64,000 bases of DNA from NCBI RefSeq assembly GCF_000247695.1, contig NW_004624730.1, forward strand, positions 32,670,689-32,734,688, read 5' to 3'. This DNA comes from Heterocephalus glaber (taxonomy: Eukaryota; Chordata; Mammalia; Rodentia; Bathyergidae). The notes beneath the pieces were generated by a model. That model was not told the origin of the DNA. It saw nothing but the letters and a program-made list of their open reading frames with translations, and did no database searches. This document shows positions 52,470-64,000 of this stretch, in pieces. Within the stretch, counting starts at the first letter, position 1. Each line of letters opens with the position of its first letter. The position numbers and the translations under genes are program-made.

Positions 52470-53320
52470 TTAAAATTATGAACAGTGGATTCTCAACCCC
52501 CTCAAAGTAAGCAACGTACTATGCCGAGCCACAGTATGGCTTTAATATACTTTTGCACGGTTACACAGAGGATAATCCATTTCACATGTTACATTTCTCA
52601 AAGTAAAGCAACAAAAATAAAAGGGAAAATAATGACATAGCTACAAATTGTGACCTATCTAAATGGAAGAGGAAATAATTCTGCATTTGAGGATGAATTT
52701 AGCTTCATCTGTGATTATGTCCTATTTAAGAAATCAAACTAGATAAACTAAATTTTTGCACATCTGCCAATGTGCCCATGAACAATAAGTCATGATTTAT
52801 GGCAAATATTTTGAGCAGTTTCAGGTGTGTGAGGCCTTGGCATTTCCATTGCATTTGTTTCACCATGGCCTCAATTGTAAAGTATCCTTCATGCTCCTAA
52901 TACACATGGATCATTGCCATGTTTCCCACCCATTTCCAAGTAAGGCTTCAGGGATACAATCTGAATTCGCACCCCTTTACCATCCAGTGTGCCACTAAAC
53001 TCATCTTTTTCCTTTTTTTTTCAGCCTGTAATGCTGGCCCAATTAAACAAGATTAGCTAACTCTTTGTTCCTATTAATCTTTCCCTCTCAGGACAGTTTG
53101 AACATTGTGGTTTTTAAATTATTGAGATAGCCCTGGGGGTTACCAAATATAGACTCATTCATGTGAACAGTAAACAGAATATTTGGAGTTTCACAAATTT
53201 ATGATATTGGAAAGACCTTGAAGAAGCAGCTGGATTTTAAGAACTGTATCTCCAAGTAGTTTTAAACTGGACATGGTTGTTAAGAAGTAGACTGACTGTG
53301 ATCCATGTGGCCCAAGTTCT
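52470..53320. other. Gene-free stretch
   Basis: No gene or repeat was recognised. Confidence 0.55.
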
Positions 53321-53329
53321 CATCTAGCC

Positions 53330-53500
53330 ACTGGTCTGTACAAATAGGGGTGGGCAGGTTTCAGGAATCACGTAACTCTCCATAAGGCCCCATCTGTGAA
53401 ATGGGCAAAACAGTTGCACTTACTTCTTATGTCTTTTGTGAAGAGTAGCTGAAATAATATGCTTGGCGACACTGCATAAATATTGGTTGACGATATAATT
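53330..53500 (+). repeat. MIR-like SINE fragment
   Basis: AGCCACTGGTCTGTACAAAT, GGCCCCATCTGTGAAATGGG and AAAACAGTTGCACTTACTTC, followed by AGTAGCTGAAATAATATGCT, match the later part of MIR ('cctcatctgtaaaatggg...gaataatagtacctacct'). Confidence 0.8.
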
Positions 53501-53869
53501 TTTAATTAATGAGCAACCAGGTTGAAACATGATGTCATAAGATTTATGAAACTGATTAGCCTCCATATCTGCCGAGTATAAATGCAAGTAAACTGGTTGA
53601 ATTAAACTATAAATAGGATTTTATGTGAACAAATAATTGTAATACAACCCTTGCAAATAAGAATTAAAGGAATTAGAAACTTATGGCTTCCAATTTTTTA
53701 TTATTATATTGACAACTTTAGAAGTAAGGCAATAAGCTGCCAGGTCAAAACCAGTTTTTCAAGAATCTTTAGTTTGAATTAAAAATCTAAATTTGATGAA
53801 CTCAAAATTCAAATTCTGTCCCAATTGCAAGTGTGTCTGTCATGGTCTATATGCAAAACCAGGCTAGGT

Positions 53870-54048
53870 ATGAAAAGCCGTGCCAGCAAATCCAGCCTTG
53901 GGGAGTCTGAGGCAGGAGGATCCCAAGTTCAAGCCTGGGCAACTTAGTGACTTAGTGAGACCTTGTCTCAAGATTAAAAAACATGAAAAGGGCTGAGGAT
54001 GTAGCTGAGTGCAAAGGACGAGGCTTCAGATTCCAGTCCAGGTAGAAT

Positions 54049-54083
<35 letters not shown>

Positions 54084-54085
54084 GC
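53870..54085 (+). repeat. B1-ID composite SINE with (AG)n tail
   Basis: The B1 part reads AGTCTGAGGCAGGAGGATCC, AAGTTCAAGCCTGGGCAACT and GTGAGACCTTGTCTCAAGAT. After an A-rich linker the ID part reads GGGCTGAGGATGTAGCTGAG with a shortened middle. The tail is (AG)n at 54052-54080. It has the same plan as 3020-3300. Confidence 0.88.
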
Positions 54086-54089
54086 AGAA

Positions 54090-55310
54090 ATAAAGAAGAA
54101 ACAATCCCTCACTTTAGGTAGAGACCAGCTGACAATGACAAAGGTTACTGGTGACCCAAAGTGAACAAAATCATAAACCTTTGTTTAACAGATAATTAGT
54201 TTAACCATTTGAATTTTTCTTTCTGGGTAAAAAAAAAAAGCAATATTTTTAAAGTGATAGTACTTTTAAAAATGTACTTTGCTTTCAATGAGTTCATTTT
54301 TCTTGTCAAGTCAGTGGTAAGTTGACATGTACAATATATAATAGTTATTATTGTTTTTAAGCAGTTGGGTAAATTGGTTGATTTAACATTAATCTAACTT
54401 AGCCTTTGCCTAATTGTCATCCACAGAAAATTGTTCCAGGAATGTTAATAAGTATGCCAGGAGAAATTGTAGGGCCACAAATATATTCGAAACAGGGATA
54501 CTCATTATATATACTTGTTAGCTTGTCAACTGCATATTAGCATATAAAAGACTAAAATTTCCCGTAGAGAAGAAATCTATTTTGTTTTCCTTAATCTAGG
54601 ATTTCCAAAATTACTTGAGCTTGGAATCCACTTTTTCCCAGCACCCCTTTTAGCTTCTTATGAAACATAATTTGTAAACTCACAGTTTGGGGACATATGG
54701 TTTGCATTTGGGAAGAGTCCATCATGCTTTGGAAAGGAATGTGCTTGAAAATTGTCAGGGTTGTGCATATTAATGAATGAGAATAATAATAGATACTACT
54801 TATGGACCACTTAGGAAAGATGATGCTTCCTCACTCCTTAATATATTTTCCTCTCTTGAGAAGGATTTCCTCTTAACACCCCAGCCTCTCATACCATTCT
54901 CTCCTCCTCCCCTTGTTCGAGCACTTTTGTTGGTTAAGAGCCATTGGTATTGTTGCTAACATATAGTGGAAGTAATATACAGTATCAAAGTGAAAGAGAC
55001 CAGAGACACTAAGCCTTTTACTTCTCTCTGCATCTGGCCCAGGGTGGTTAGTAATGTGGGCTAAATGTCTGTTTCTCTGAAGCAAAGTTTCCCCCAGGCG
55101 AGTTATTCCAAGACTGACAATGAGAACAGGCAATTAGTGAGCCCATTTGTTCTGCTGCTCAAACTAAATTATGTCTAACAACCTGGCCTTTAGCATTGAT
55201 AATGGTGAAATTTTAGTTCTCTATGGAATGACTTTAGTATATTGTAACTAGTTAAGAACTTGGGCACTGAGAAAGAGTGTTATTTTGGGTCCCCTGTAGA
55301 AGCTCAAAAA
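54090..55310. other. Gene-free stretch
   Basis: No gene or repeat was recognised; the A/T content is ordinary for the region. Confidence 0.55.
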
Positions 55311-55319
55311 CATATATAA

Positions 55320-55460
55320 TTAATTCTGAATAATATTTTACATGTATTATCCAATTTAATGGTCACAATAACCTTTAGAGTATCTATTAATATATTCACA
55401 TTTTACAGATGAAGAAGTTGAAACACAGAAAGTTTAAATAACTTATCAAGTAAGTTATTG
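55320..55460 (+). repeat. MIR SINE fragment
   Basis: TTTTACATGTATTATCCAAT, TTAATGGTCACAATAACC, ATTTTACAGATGAAGAAGTT and GAAACACAGAAAGTTTAAAT, then AACTTATCAAG, give a clear MIR order. Confidence 0.88.
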
Positions 55461-55469
55461 TCATTAATG

Positions 55470-58400
55470 AATGTAACAACAGGCAATTACTTCATCCTAC
55501 TATTATTACAAATACTAATACTTATAAGAGATGCTTATACTTGCACACCTTTATCATTTCTCTTTCCATTCTGCCTCTATTGTGTATATTGAGCTATAAG
55601 ATCAACCTCAGTTGTATGGCATGGTGAACATAGGAAGCATAATCTGTCTGAGTAAGATACAGTGGAAAGCTGTAAGTCAGAAATTTCAAACTGACAGCCA
55701 GCCCACGTATATTTTTGCTTGCCTGAGAAAGTATTAAAGATTTGTGTTAATTTTGAACACAAAAATATAGATTTCCAGCTTCTCTTGAAAAATATGGAGA
55801 TCTTCTTTGCCTCCATGTGGTCCTGTAATCATCTCAATTTGCAGCCATGGTGCCAGCTAGGAACCCTTCCATCATTCACCATTACCACTATCCTGGGGTC
55901 AGGACATCAACATCTGTGGTCAGATCAGCACATGAACAGGGAGTGCCTTGATATGAAACAGCCAAACCCTGCTGGGCAGCGCATCAGAAGGGATACTATT
56001 CAGTGCATGTGCTCATTTCCATACCTTAGGCAGAAGTGTCCAAGTTACACCTTGCAGAGACTTAGGAAGTATGAATAAAGCTGGACTATTAGGGGTCTGA
56101 GTCCACCACACACTCAGCCCAGTCTGCATCCACTTTGGGGATGAAGCATCTGTGTAAATACTCTTAAGTTATGGGGAGTTTTTTGGTGTTAAAAACATTT
56201 TTAAATGATTGCTCTGAGCCTCCCATATTCTTATCCCCAACAATGATCTTTCTTCTGAATCACAGTTCTTTTGTAGCAGCTGCTTAGTAAAAGTCTATAA
56301 CTTGAGTAAATGAATAGACAGAGAAGGTGAATTTTAAGATGGATGACTGTCTTTCCTTAAGAAATGTATTTGAATGAACTATGAATACCCAACCAAGGCA
56401 GGCCTCCTTCTACCTTGTTTTAGATTCTGTTCCTATTTTTCATGCCACCTCACTTCCCATTACAGTTCCAGGAAAACCTGAATTCATAGAATTTGCTCTT
56501 GATGGAGTCGATAACTAGGGGGCACCCTGAAATCACTCAAGATACATATCCCACTTTGAAATCAGGTCTTATGGATCTGAATTTAAAAGAAAAAAAATGA
56601 TAAGCTCAGAACTTCAATAAGCCATGACATATTGCAACATAAACAACTATAGACTTTCAATATGTTAACCGGAGTTGGAAGGAACATTAAAATAATTTCA
56701 TCAAATGCAACAGTCTGTCATGGTGGATATGACACTGAAATGCCACCTGCACTGAACGATTACAAATGCCTGTTTGCCAAATATCTGCACAATGTTAAGT
56801 ATACTGCCTTCTTTGAAAAAGTTGGTCATTGAAAAGTTATCAACACTGAACTTTAATAAAGGAGATATTTGATGGGTGTGGTCCCCCCACTAATGCAAAT
56901 AAAGGAGATGTTTCAATTGTTCTTTCATGTAATATAACTCTGTTGCAGAAAAAGGCATGCTCTGGGGGTTATGGCTAACAAACACCTTTTTAAATTTATA
57001 TTTCCTAATTAAAAGTATTTACTTTCATTTTACAAAGCTTGCTTTTTAGTCACATGATCAGAAATGCCACCCAAGATGCCAAAAGTATTAAAATAATCTG
57101 AGTAACTCAAGCCAAACAAATTTATCATCTGAGAATTTCTTACAGAAATTCCATTCGATGCTACTCTGGTCATTAGAATAATCATTGAATAAACTGTCTC
57201 AAAATATTACTGAAGTGCTTACTATTAACTATTAACATGAGCATGGGGCTTGAATCATCTGTTGTTTTAAAGTACATTACAGCTTGACAGAAAAGAACTG
57301 GGCAGTTCCTAAAGGGTAAAGGCCCAGAAATTTCAAAGAAATATCTTATACCATCCTTTTTTAGTGCAGGTGAAAATCACCCTCAAACACACAGGCATCT
57401 GGGGACCTCTTCAGCCCACCTTGGGCTGTACTGAGCACTGGCACTTGAAATGACCATGAACTTAGTGCCTCCATCACCATGTGGACCCAATTTACAGGCA
57501 GAATAAATGCCCATTACCCAGCAGCCTTTTCAATGCTCTGTTCCTCCCTGCTCCTACCACAGAAGCTGGCAAACCTAGATACTCTCCTAACCCACCTCCT
57601 GCATTCAGAATGGCCATGTGACAATTCAGTTTAGGCCAATGAAGTAAGAGGAAGTGGTCTGGTGAGTTTGAACAAAGTTCTTCTTTTTTCTTTTCATCTT
57701 ATAAAAACAATGGCTGGCCCTAATTTTCTTGTTTTCATCCACCTTGAACGTGTATGCAGATGTCTGAGGCTTTGGAGGCAATTTTGACCTTGTTGAGTCT
57801 CTAAACCAATGCCAAAATGCTACTCACTTCCTCCTGGTTATGACACTGTGAAAGGTTTTTTTCATTACTTTCCGCCAAAATACACAGTTGAAGATTAGTA
57901 ATACCTTTGCTTTCTGCTTTTACACTATTTGAAATAACATTTCACTAGATGGATTTTTCTCCTCAGAAGGAAAAAAATATAATCTTTAACCACATTGCTT
58001 GAGATAACATGTTTCATGGCTGGTTCCTGGTCACTCTAGGAAAATATATCTGAAGGTCCTTGCAATCCATTCATCACAATTTTTTCGGTTTTCCTCTTGT
58101 TTGGTGTGTGATGTTCTATAGTCCCCTTCACTTTTATTTGACTAAAATATTATCTTGACTGAGACACAATCCACCTGAAATCTCATTTTTGCTTTTTTGG
58201 AGGTGTCTTAATTTTTAAATATCTTTTAGAAAAAAAATACAACATAACAAGTAATACAGTAAGTTTTTTCCTCCATTGTTAGGTTCAAGTATTGAAAACT
58301 ACTGCTAGATATTCTTCTTTCCAATAAAACTGCTGACCATATGATGATTGCAATACAAACAAAAATCTTCCCCCTCCCACCCATCCCTGAATCCTACTAG

Positions 58401-59985
58401 TGTCCCTCATCCTCAACCATTTTACTAGTTTATATTTCTCTGAAATTTTTCATTCAAATATAAAATAATATAAATGGACACTCATTTTTCCCCCTTTCAC
58501 ACACAAAAATTCACCTACACACATTGTTTTGGTCTTGACTTTCTTTGTGTAACTATATCTTGAAGTCTCTGTCTCTGCATGTTTACAGTGCCAAAGCACT
58601 CTGAGGTTTGAAAGTACATGAGCTATTCGACCAGTTCTCTCTTGAGCTGTTATCAGAAAACAATGATATAAGAATAACCTCATACATTCATCATCTTGCA
58701 CAAGGTCAAGAATACCTGTTGGATAAATACCTAGCAATGAGCTTGCTAAGTTGAAGGGTAAAATGCAACTGCAAGTGGGATTGTAATTGTCAAACTGCTC
58801 TCTATCAATTTACATTCCCACTAACAACATATGAATATGCCTGCAGGGAAACTATAGATTTTACCAACCCAATAGGTGAGAGATGGAATGTTAAGATATT
58901 TTAACTTGTATTTATTTTATTATTTTATTTTGAGGAATAAATGTATTTTCTTAAGTTTTATGAGCCATTTGTATTAATTTTCCATGTTGGTTTTTCTCCT
59001 TTATTGATTTTTAAATTATGTATTATTTTTAATTTAAAGAAGCTCTGTATCTATTAAAATAATGGTCCTCATTTATAATTTGAGCTGAAGATCTTTTTCC
59101 CACTTTGTTCTTTGTTTTTAAACATATTTCTAGAGATTCTTTTGGGCATGCAGGTGTTTTGAATTTTACTTAGTAAAGTGCGTTTTGAATTTACTTTTTA
59201 TAGCATCTGAAATTGGAGACACAAAAGATTTTACCTATTCAAATCTTAAAATTTATCTATGTGTTCTTTTAGTAGCTCTATAGTTCTTTCATACACAATC
59301 GACTTGAAGATGAAAGTAAAAAAATTAAGCTTGCTTTTAAGATTCTGTCTTTGAATAAACAATATATAGATTGGGATGAGTGTAGACAATTAAGAAAAAT
59401 GTTAGATTTATGTTAGAGAGCTATTGCACAATTTTAATACATTTTATAGACTTAAAGCAAATGATTAGTAAAGATTATACATGAGGCTCAAAGGAGAAGA
59501 ACTGTTTTCATTACAAGTGAATAAACTGTCTAAAGTAGAATTTGGTACAATTCTGGGTCAGTGACATTTCGAGGCTCCATGCTGATCTAATGAATCAAAA
59601 TTTCTAAAAGTGGGAGCAAGGTAGCTATTTTATTATAAATGCCTGGATTATTATATATAGGCATGCCTGCAGAAGTCAGTAAACTCACATTGAGGAACCT
59701 CTGACTCTTGGCGTGAAAAATGAAAGAGCAGATACCATGTTCAGAACAACAGAGGAATGAGGAGGCATGATTGGACTCAATCCACTGTCTTGATTCTAGT
59801 TCAAGGTTACAAATGTGTCCTACTACTCCCCAACTCTCAACAATATCCAAATGCCATCAGAAACTTGCAACATCTTCACCTCATAATCAAGATTCTTGTC
59901 TTTTCACAACTGATCTGTCTGTTTGAATCAGTCTCTTTCTGTTCAAGGCTAACAAAACAAAAGAGAAATGAACAAATATTCTTTG
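55470..59985. other. Gene-free stretch
   Basis: There is one possible old MER-like repeat at about 57590-57860 (GAATGGCCATGTGACAATTC, TTTAGGCCAATGAAGTAAGA, then TGGTTATGACACTGTGAAAG) that I cannot name. Nothing else was recognised, and reading frames such as 55719-56078 have no familiar motifs. Confidence 0.5.
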
Positions 59986-59989
59986 AATG

Positions 59990-60170
59990 TCATAGTGCAT
60001 CACAGTGTCACTTCATGTACCTTATTCTTTTAACCTAGTCTTCCAGCACACATTATAAAGTGGATATTATGGTCTCATATTGACAGGTAAGAAGGTTGGG
60101 GAGATTACCTAACCAGTTCAAGGGTGCTCAATAAGTGCTGGAACAAATCTGCAGAGTCTGTTTTTTCAAA
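59990..60170 (+). repeat. MIR-like SINE fragment
   Basis: TGTACCTTATTCTTTTAACC, TGACAGGTAAGAAGGTTGGG, GAGATTACCTAACCAGTTCA and AATAAGTGCTGGAACAAATC fit the central and 3' parts of MIR. Confidence 0.65.
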
Positions 60171-60618
60171 TGTTCCTATAAAAAACAGAAGAAATGGTCA
60201 GCATCTTCTCTGGAACTCATCAGACAAAATCTACAATTATTTTAAAAAAATAATCAAGCAACTTTTACTCTTTACACATTCAATTTACACTCTACTAATA
60301 TTGTTTTGCACCACCTAAGGAACCTATCTTCAAAAGTACTCCTCCTAGCCATAGGCCCACCCCAATACCATCAGTAAGTGTACAGAGATTTCAGGGAGAA
60401 GCTGATGTGGACCAGAGCAGCATGGCTGCAGGGAGGTCTAGCCAGGGCCTGATTGGAGTTGATGATGAAACAGGTGAGAGTGCAAAGGACATTAAAAAAA
60501 AAAAACTGTTAACAAAAGTAATAGCAGAAAACTTACCAAGCAGGCAAAAATAACTTGACATCTACATAAGTGAGGCACATTGGATGCCAACTAACCATGA
60601 TCAAAAAATCCTATACCT

Positions 60619-61044
60619 GTGCATATAATAAAGATTCAAGAAAAAAAGCAGAAGAACAAAATTCTAAAAGTAATTAGAGAAAAGAAAAAAAATCACATAC
60701 AAAGGAGTGCCCACCAGAATCAATGCAAACTTCTCAACACAACCTTCAAGGCACAAGCTTGGAGTGACATATTTCAAGCCCTAAAGGACAACAACTTCCA
60801 ACCTAGATTGATGTACCCTGCAAAGCTATCTTTCAAAATTGATGGAGAAATAAGATACTTTCATGACAAAGAGCACTTTAGGAACTTCATGAATACCAAA
60901 CAAGAACTCCAAAAAGTTTCAAACAATATCCTACCAAAAGATAATGGGGATTACAACCCCAGGAAGCCCAGGAGAATGAATTCATCAGGCAAGACAAGAA
61001 TTAAATTCATAGGGGGAGATTCCAACAGAGAGAAAAAGTCATGA
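60619..61044 (+). pseudogene. L1 ORF1p C-terminal domain, partial
   Basis: This 141-codon open stretch matches the ORF1p RRM end and C-terminal domain, which bind RNA: ILKVIREKKKNHIQRSAHQN, then FQALKDNNFQPRLMYPAKLS and FKIDGEIRYFHDKEHFRNFM. It lacks the N-terminal coiled coil, so it cannot work as an L1 chaperone. It ends a few bases before the ORF2 start, as in intact L1. Confidence 0.88.
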
Positions 61045-62665
61045 CAAGCACAAGTCAATGCATATTGGTTTTAACCATGAATGACAATGGTCTCAATTCA
61101 CCAGTCAAAAGAAATAGAATGGCAGAATAGGTCAAAGAGCAAGAACCAACAATATGCTGCACACAAGAAACACATTTAATTAAAGAAACTCACAGACTGA
61201 AAGATAAAGGGTGGAAAACAATATTCCATGTGATAGGAACGCCTCCCAAAGCAGAAATAGCTATCTTATTTGAAGATCAAATCGATTTCAAACCAACAGT
61301 GATTAAGAGGGACAAAGAAAGACCTTACATCCTTGTAAGGGGAAAAATCCAACAGACGGAAATGACAATCATAAAAATATATGCACCAACTATGAGTTCA
61401 CCTAACTACATAAAACAAAAACAAACATGAAAGATCAAATGAGCAGTAATACAATAGTAGTGGGGGACCTTAATACTCCACTGTCACAGATACATAGTTC
61501 AAAAAGACAGAAAATAAACAATGAAATACTAGAACTCAATCAAACCCTTGAACAAATTAACTTAACAGATGTTTACAGAGTGTTCCACCCCACAAAATCA
61601 TAATAAACATTCTTTTCAGCTGCACACTGGTAGTAATCCAAAATAGACCACATACTCATGCATAGAACATGTTTAAGTAAGTGTAAAGGAATTAAAGTTC
61701 TCCCCTGTATATTATCAGACCATAGTGCAATGAAATTGGAGATCAATAGCAAAAGAAACCACAAGAATTTCATAAACACATGGAAATTGAACAGCACACT
61801 TCTGAATAACCAATGGGTCACAGAGGAAATTAAAGAAGAAATCATAGTTTCTACAACTAAAGACAATGATAATACAACATATCAGAATCTATGGGACACA
61901 ATGAAAGCAGTCTTATGAGGGAAATTCATAGCAGTGAATGCTCATATTAGGAAAATAGAGCAAGCTCAAATAAAAAACTTGATGCTGAACCTCAAACTTC
62001 TAGAAAAGAAGAGCAAGGCAGACCCAAAACTCATACAAGGGAGGAAATTATAACACTCAGAGCAGAAATCAATGCAATGGAGATAAGAGAATGATACAAA
62101 AAAAAAAAAATCAGTGAACCAAAGAGTTGTTTCTTCAAAAGATGAACAAAATTGGCAAACCCATAGCCAAACTTATCAAAAAAAGGAAGGAAAAACCCAA
62201 ATCCATGTAATTAGGAATGTAAAGGGCAAAATTACAATGGACCCAGGAGAAACCCAGAGGATCTTCAATACCTACTTCAAGGAACTATACACCAATAAGA
62301 TGGAAAAAACAGAAGAAATGGACAGATTCCTAGACACGTATGAATTAAGAAAGTTGAATGAAGAAGACCTAAAAATTCTAAACAACCCAATATCAATCAA
62401 TAAAATTGAAAACATAATTAAAAACTTACCAACTAAGAAAATCCCAGGTCCAGATGGATTCACTGCTAAATTCTACAAGACCTTTAGAGAAAAACTACTG
62501 CCACCACTGTTTAACTCTTCAATGAAACTGAAAGGGAAGAAAGACTCCCAAATTCATTCCTGGAAGCAAGTATCACCTTGATCCCGAAAGCAGAGAAAGA
62601 CCCAACTGAGAAAGAGAACTATAGGCCAATCTCACTAATGAATAAAGGTGCAAAAATCCTTAACA
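61041..62665 (+). pseudogene. L1 ORF2, endonuclease and RT N-terminal part
   Basis: The start is at ATG 61041, with the nucleotide wording TTTTAACCATGAATGACAAT for the usual endonuclease start. Frame breaks separate the pieces 61230-61430, 61658-61918, 62114-62581 and 62578-62665. RT motifs GPDGFTAKFYKT and YRPISLMN are visible; the catalytic FADD region is beyond the break and missing. Confidence 0.88.
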
Positions 62666-64000
62666 GAGAAGCCTTCTGGGAAGCCATACCACCATCCCCA
62701 GTGCCGAGGATCAGAGTTGCCCCCAGTGCTGAGGAGGAGCCTTCCGGGTCACCCTACCACCACCTACAGCAACTAGGAGGTGAGCCGCACAAGTACCAGC
62801 AGCAAACCCACCCCACACATTGAAATGAGAAGACATGTAAACAAGACTCAAAACCAGACTTCCAGATCACCTCAAGCAACCCCAAAGGAAAACAAGATGG
62901 AACAATCTGAAACTCAACCACCTGGACTCCCTGAACTGGCAACAAAAGAGGATCTGAAAAAAATGAAATCAGAAATAATTTCTCACATAACAGCAGAGAT
63001 TGTGCCCATACTGCAAGACATGCTTAATGTCTTGCAACACAGATTAAAAAAAAAATAGAGGAGCTGAAGAAAATAATGGAATCCCAACATAGGAAATAAA
63101 TGGAATCCATAAAACAGATGCCAAGAGATTTCCAGGAGATTAAAATCTCCATTGAAAGATTACAGCAAAATGAACCAATGTGAAGATAGAAATTCAGATA
63201 TAGAAGATAAGATTGCAATTAGTGACCAGGAAAAGAAAAATGTATTTTAAATAGTAAGGGACCATGAGAAATCAATCCAGCAGCTACTAGACGATGCAAA
63301 GAAGGATAACATAAGACTGATACGAGTCAGTGAAGACACAGGAAGAGTGCAGGTGACATGGAAAAACTGTTCACAGAAGTAATGGCAGAAAACTTCTGAA
63401 GGAGGTGGAAAGAACTTGACATACAGATAAGTGAGGCATATAGCACTCCAACTAGACTTGATCAAAAAAATAATCTACAAATAGGCATATAATAGTTAAG
63501 ATTCCAGAAAACTAACAGAAGAACAAAATTCTACAAGTACTTAGAGAAAAGAAACAAATCACATACAAAGGAAAGCCTATCAGAATCACAGCAGACTTCT
63601 CAAAGCAAGTCAAAAAGAGCTTGAAGTGACATATTTCAAGCACTAAAGGAAAACAGGGTCCAAACTAGATTGATGTACCGTGCAAAACTATCTTTCAAAA
63701 TTGATGGAGAAATAAGATACTTTCATGAAAAAGAGCACCTTAAGAACTTCATGAATACAAAACCAGTACACCAAAAAATTTTAGACAATATCCTAGGAAA
63801 AGAAAATTGCAATAACAACAACAGGAAGCCCAGCAAAATGAATCCATCAGGCACAACAAGAAATTAAACCAAAGGGGGGAGAATCCAACAAAAAGAAAAA
63901 GTCATGACAATGATAACTCAATATGTATCAGTTATAACCATCAATGTTAATGGTCTCAATTCACCAATCAAAAGAAATAGACTGGCAGAATGGGTCAAGA
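62666..64000 (+). mobile_element. Second L1, 5' end to start of ORF2, runs off the window
   Basis: A C/G-richer 5'UTR-like segment (62666-62824, with ACCACCATCCCCAGTGCCGA) is followed by ORF1 from ATG 62825 (MRRHVNKTQNQTSRSPQATP). ORF1 is broken by frameshifts in the coiled coil (63050-63360) and open again in the C-terminal domain (63670-63867, AKLSFKIDGEIRYFHEKEHL). ORF2 begins at ATG 63904 and continues past 64000. The intact structure up to the edge suggests a longer copy outside the window. Confidence 0.88.
62825..63867 (+). pseudogene. L1 ORF1, frameshifted
   Basis: The N-terminus MRRHVNKTQNQTSRSPQATP and the segment LPELATKEDLKKMKSEIISH begin the coiled coil. The frame is lost after an A run at 63047-63055 and several stops follow. 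The C-terminal domain is open again to the stop near 63867. The start matches the ORF1 start of the minus-strand L1 at 32876, which supports this ATG. Confidence 0.85.

Larger units (their letters stand above)
60450..62665 (+). mobile_element. L1 fragment: ORF1 3' part, ORF2 endonuclease and partial RT
   Basis: It is 5'-truncated inside ORF1 (starts near GTTGATGATGAAACAGG, matching 63330 in the next L1). The ORF1 C-terminal domain is open at 60619-61044 (FQPRLMYPAKLSFKIDGEIR). ORF2 starts at ATG 61041 and covers the endonuclease ([12 protein letters not shown] near 61720) and the start of the RT ([30 protein letters not shown]). It stops abruptly near 62665, where another L1 begins. No 3'UTR or poly(A) is present at the break. 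Confidence 0.88.

Noticed and set aside
55719..56078. Plus-strand reading frame of 119 codons
   Set aside because: I recognise no motif and see no promoter or exon structure. It is consistent with a chance open frame in a 46-kb gene-free region.
17631..64000. The small DWORF (STRIT1) gene, expected downstream of MME in other mammals
   Set aside because: I looked for the membrane-anchor coding exon by sense and found no match. In human it lies roughly 100 kb beyond MME, so it is probably outside the window.

Overview
This is a mammalian nuclear genome window holding one protein-coding gene fragment and many layers of transposable elements. The gene is MME (neprilysin, neutral endopeptidase, CD10), on the plus strand. 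Its last seven coding exons lie between 1212 and 17630. They encode the 216 C-terminal residues of the protein, including the zinc-binding HEITH motif, the ENIAD glutamate ligand, the catalytic histidine and the C-terminal CRVW. All splice junctions are GT/AG, the reading phases join without a break, and there is no frameshift or stop, so the gene looks intact. The 3'UTR begins at 17631; the first good poly(A) signal is at 18837.

The host is probably a rodent. SINEs with tRNA-like A and B boxes and the wording of ID elements are scattered throughout, some joined to 7SL-derived B1-like units, and several have clean target-site duplications. The subfamily wording is not that of mouse or rat, but I cannot name the species.

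Layout: 1-17630, MME exons and introns with MIR, L2, L1 tails, SINEs and MaLR LTRs. 17631 to about 19.4 kb, MME 3'UTR with an exact 62-bp repeat. 20-29 kb, gene-free with SINEs and old MLT1-type LTRs. 29.1-35.6 kb, a Tigger-like DNA transposon split by about 6 kb of rearranged L1 that carries a U6 snRNA fragment and a SINE. 35.6-43.9 kb, gene-free with MIR, L2 and MLT1. 43971-47569, a nearly complete hAT-Charlie transposon with a decayed transposase, split by an L1, a SINE and a 100-N assembly gap. 48-51 kb, L2 and a full MaLR provirus-like element (LTR-internal-LTR) on the minus strand. 51-60.4 kb, gene-free with SINEs and old repeats. 60.45-64 kb, two L1s head-to-tail, the second running off the window.

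I found no second host gene, no RNA gene that looks functional and no CRISPR-like array. I found no convincing new biological system. The most noteworthy signals are structural: the nested L1 complex flanked by a target duplication inside Tigger, the tiny U6 insertion, the hAT element with readable termini, and the exact repeat in the MME 3'UTR. Repeat boundaries are read by eye and are good to about 10-30 bases unless a target duplication fixes them.
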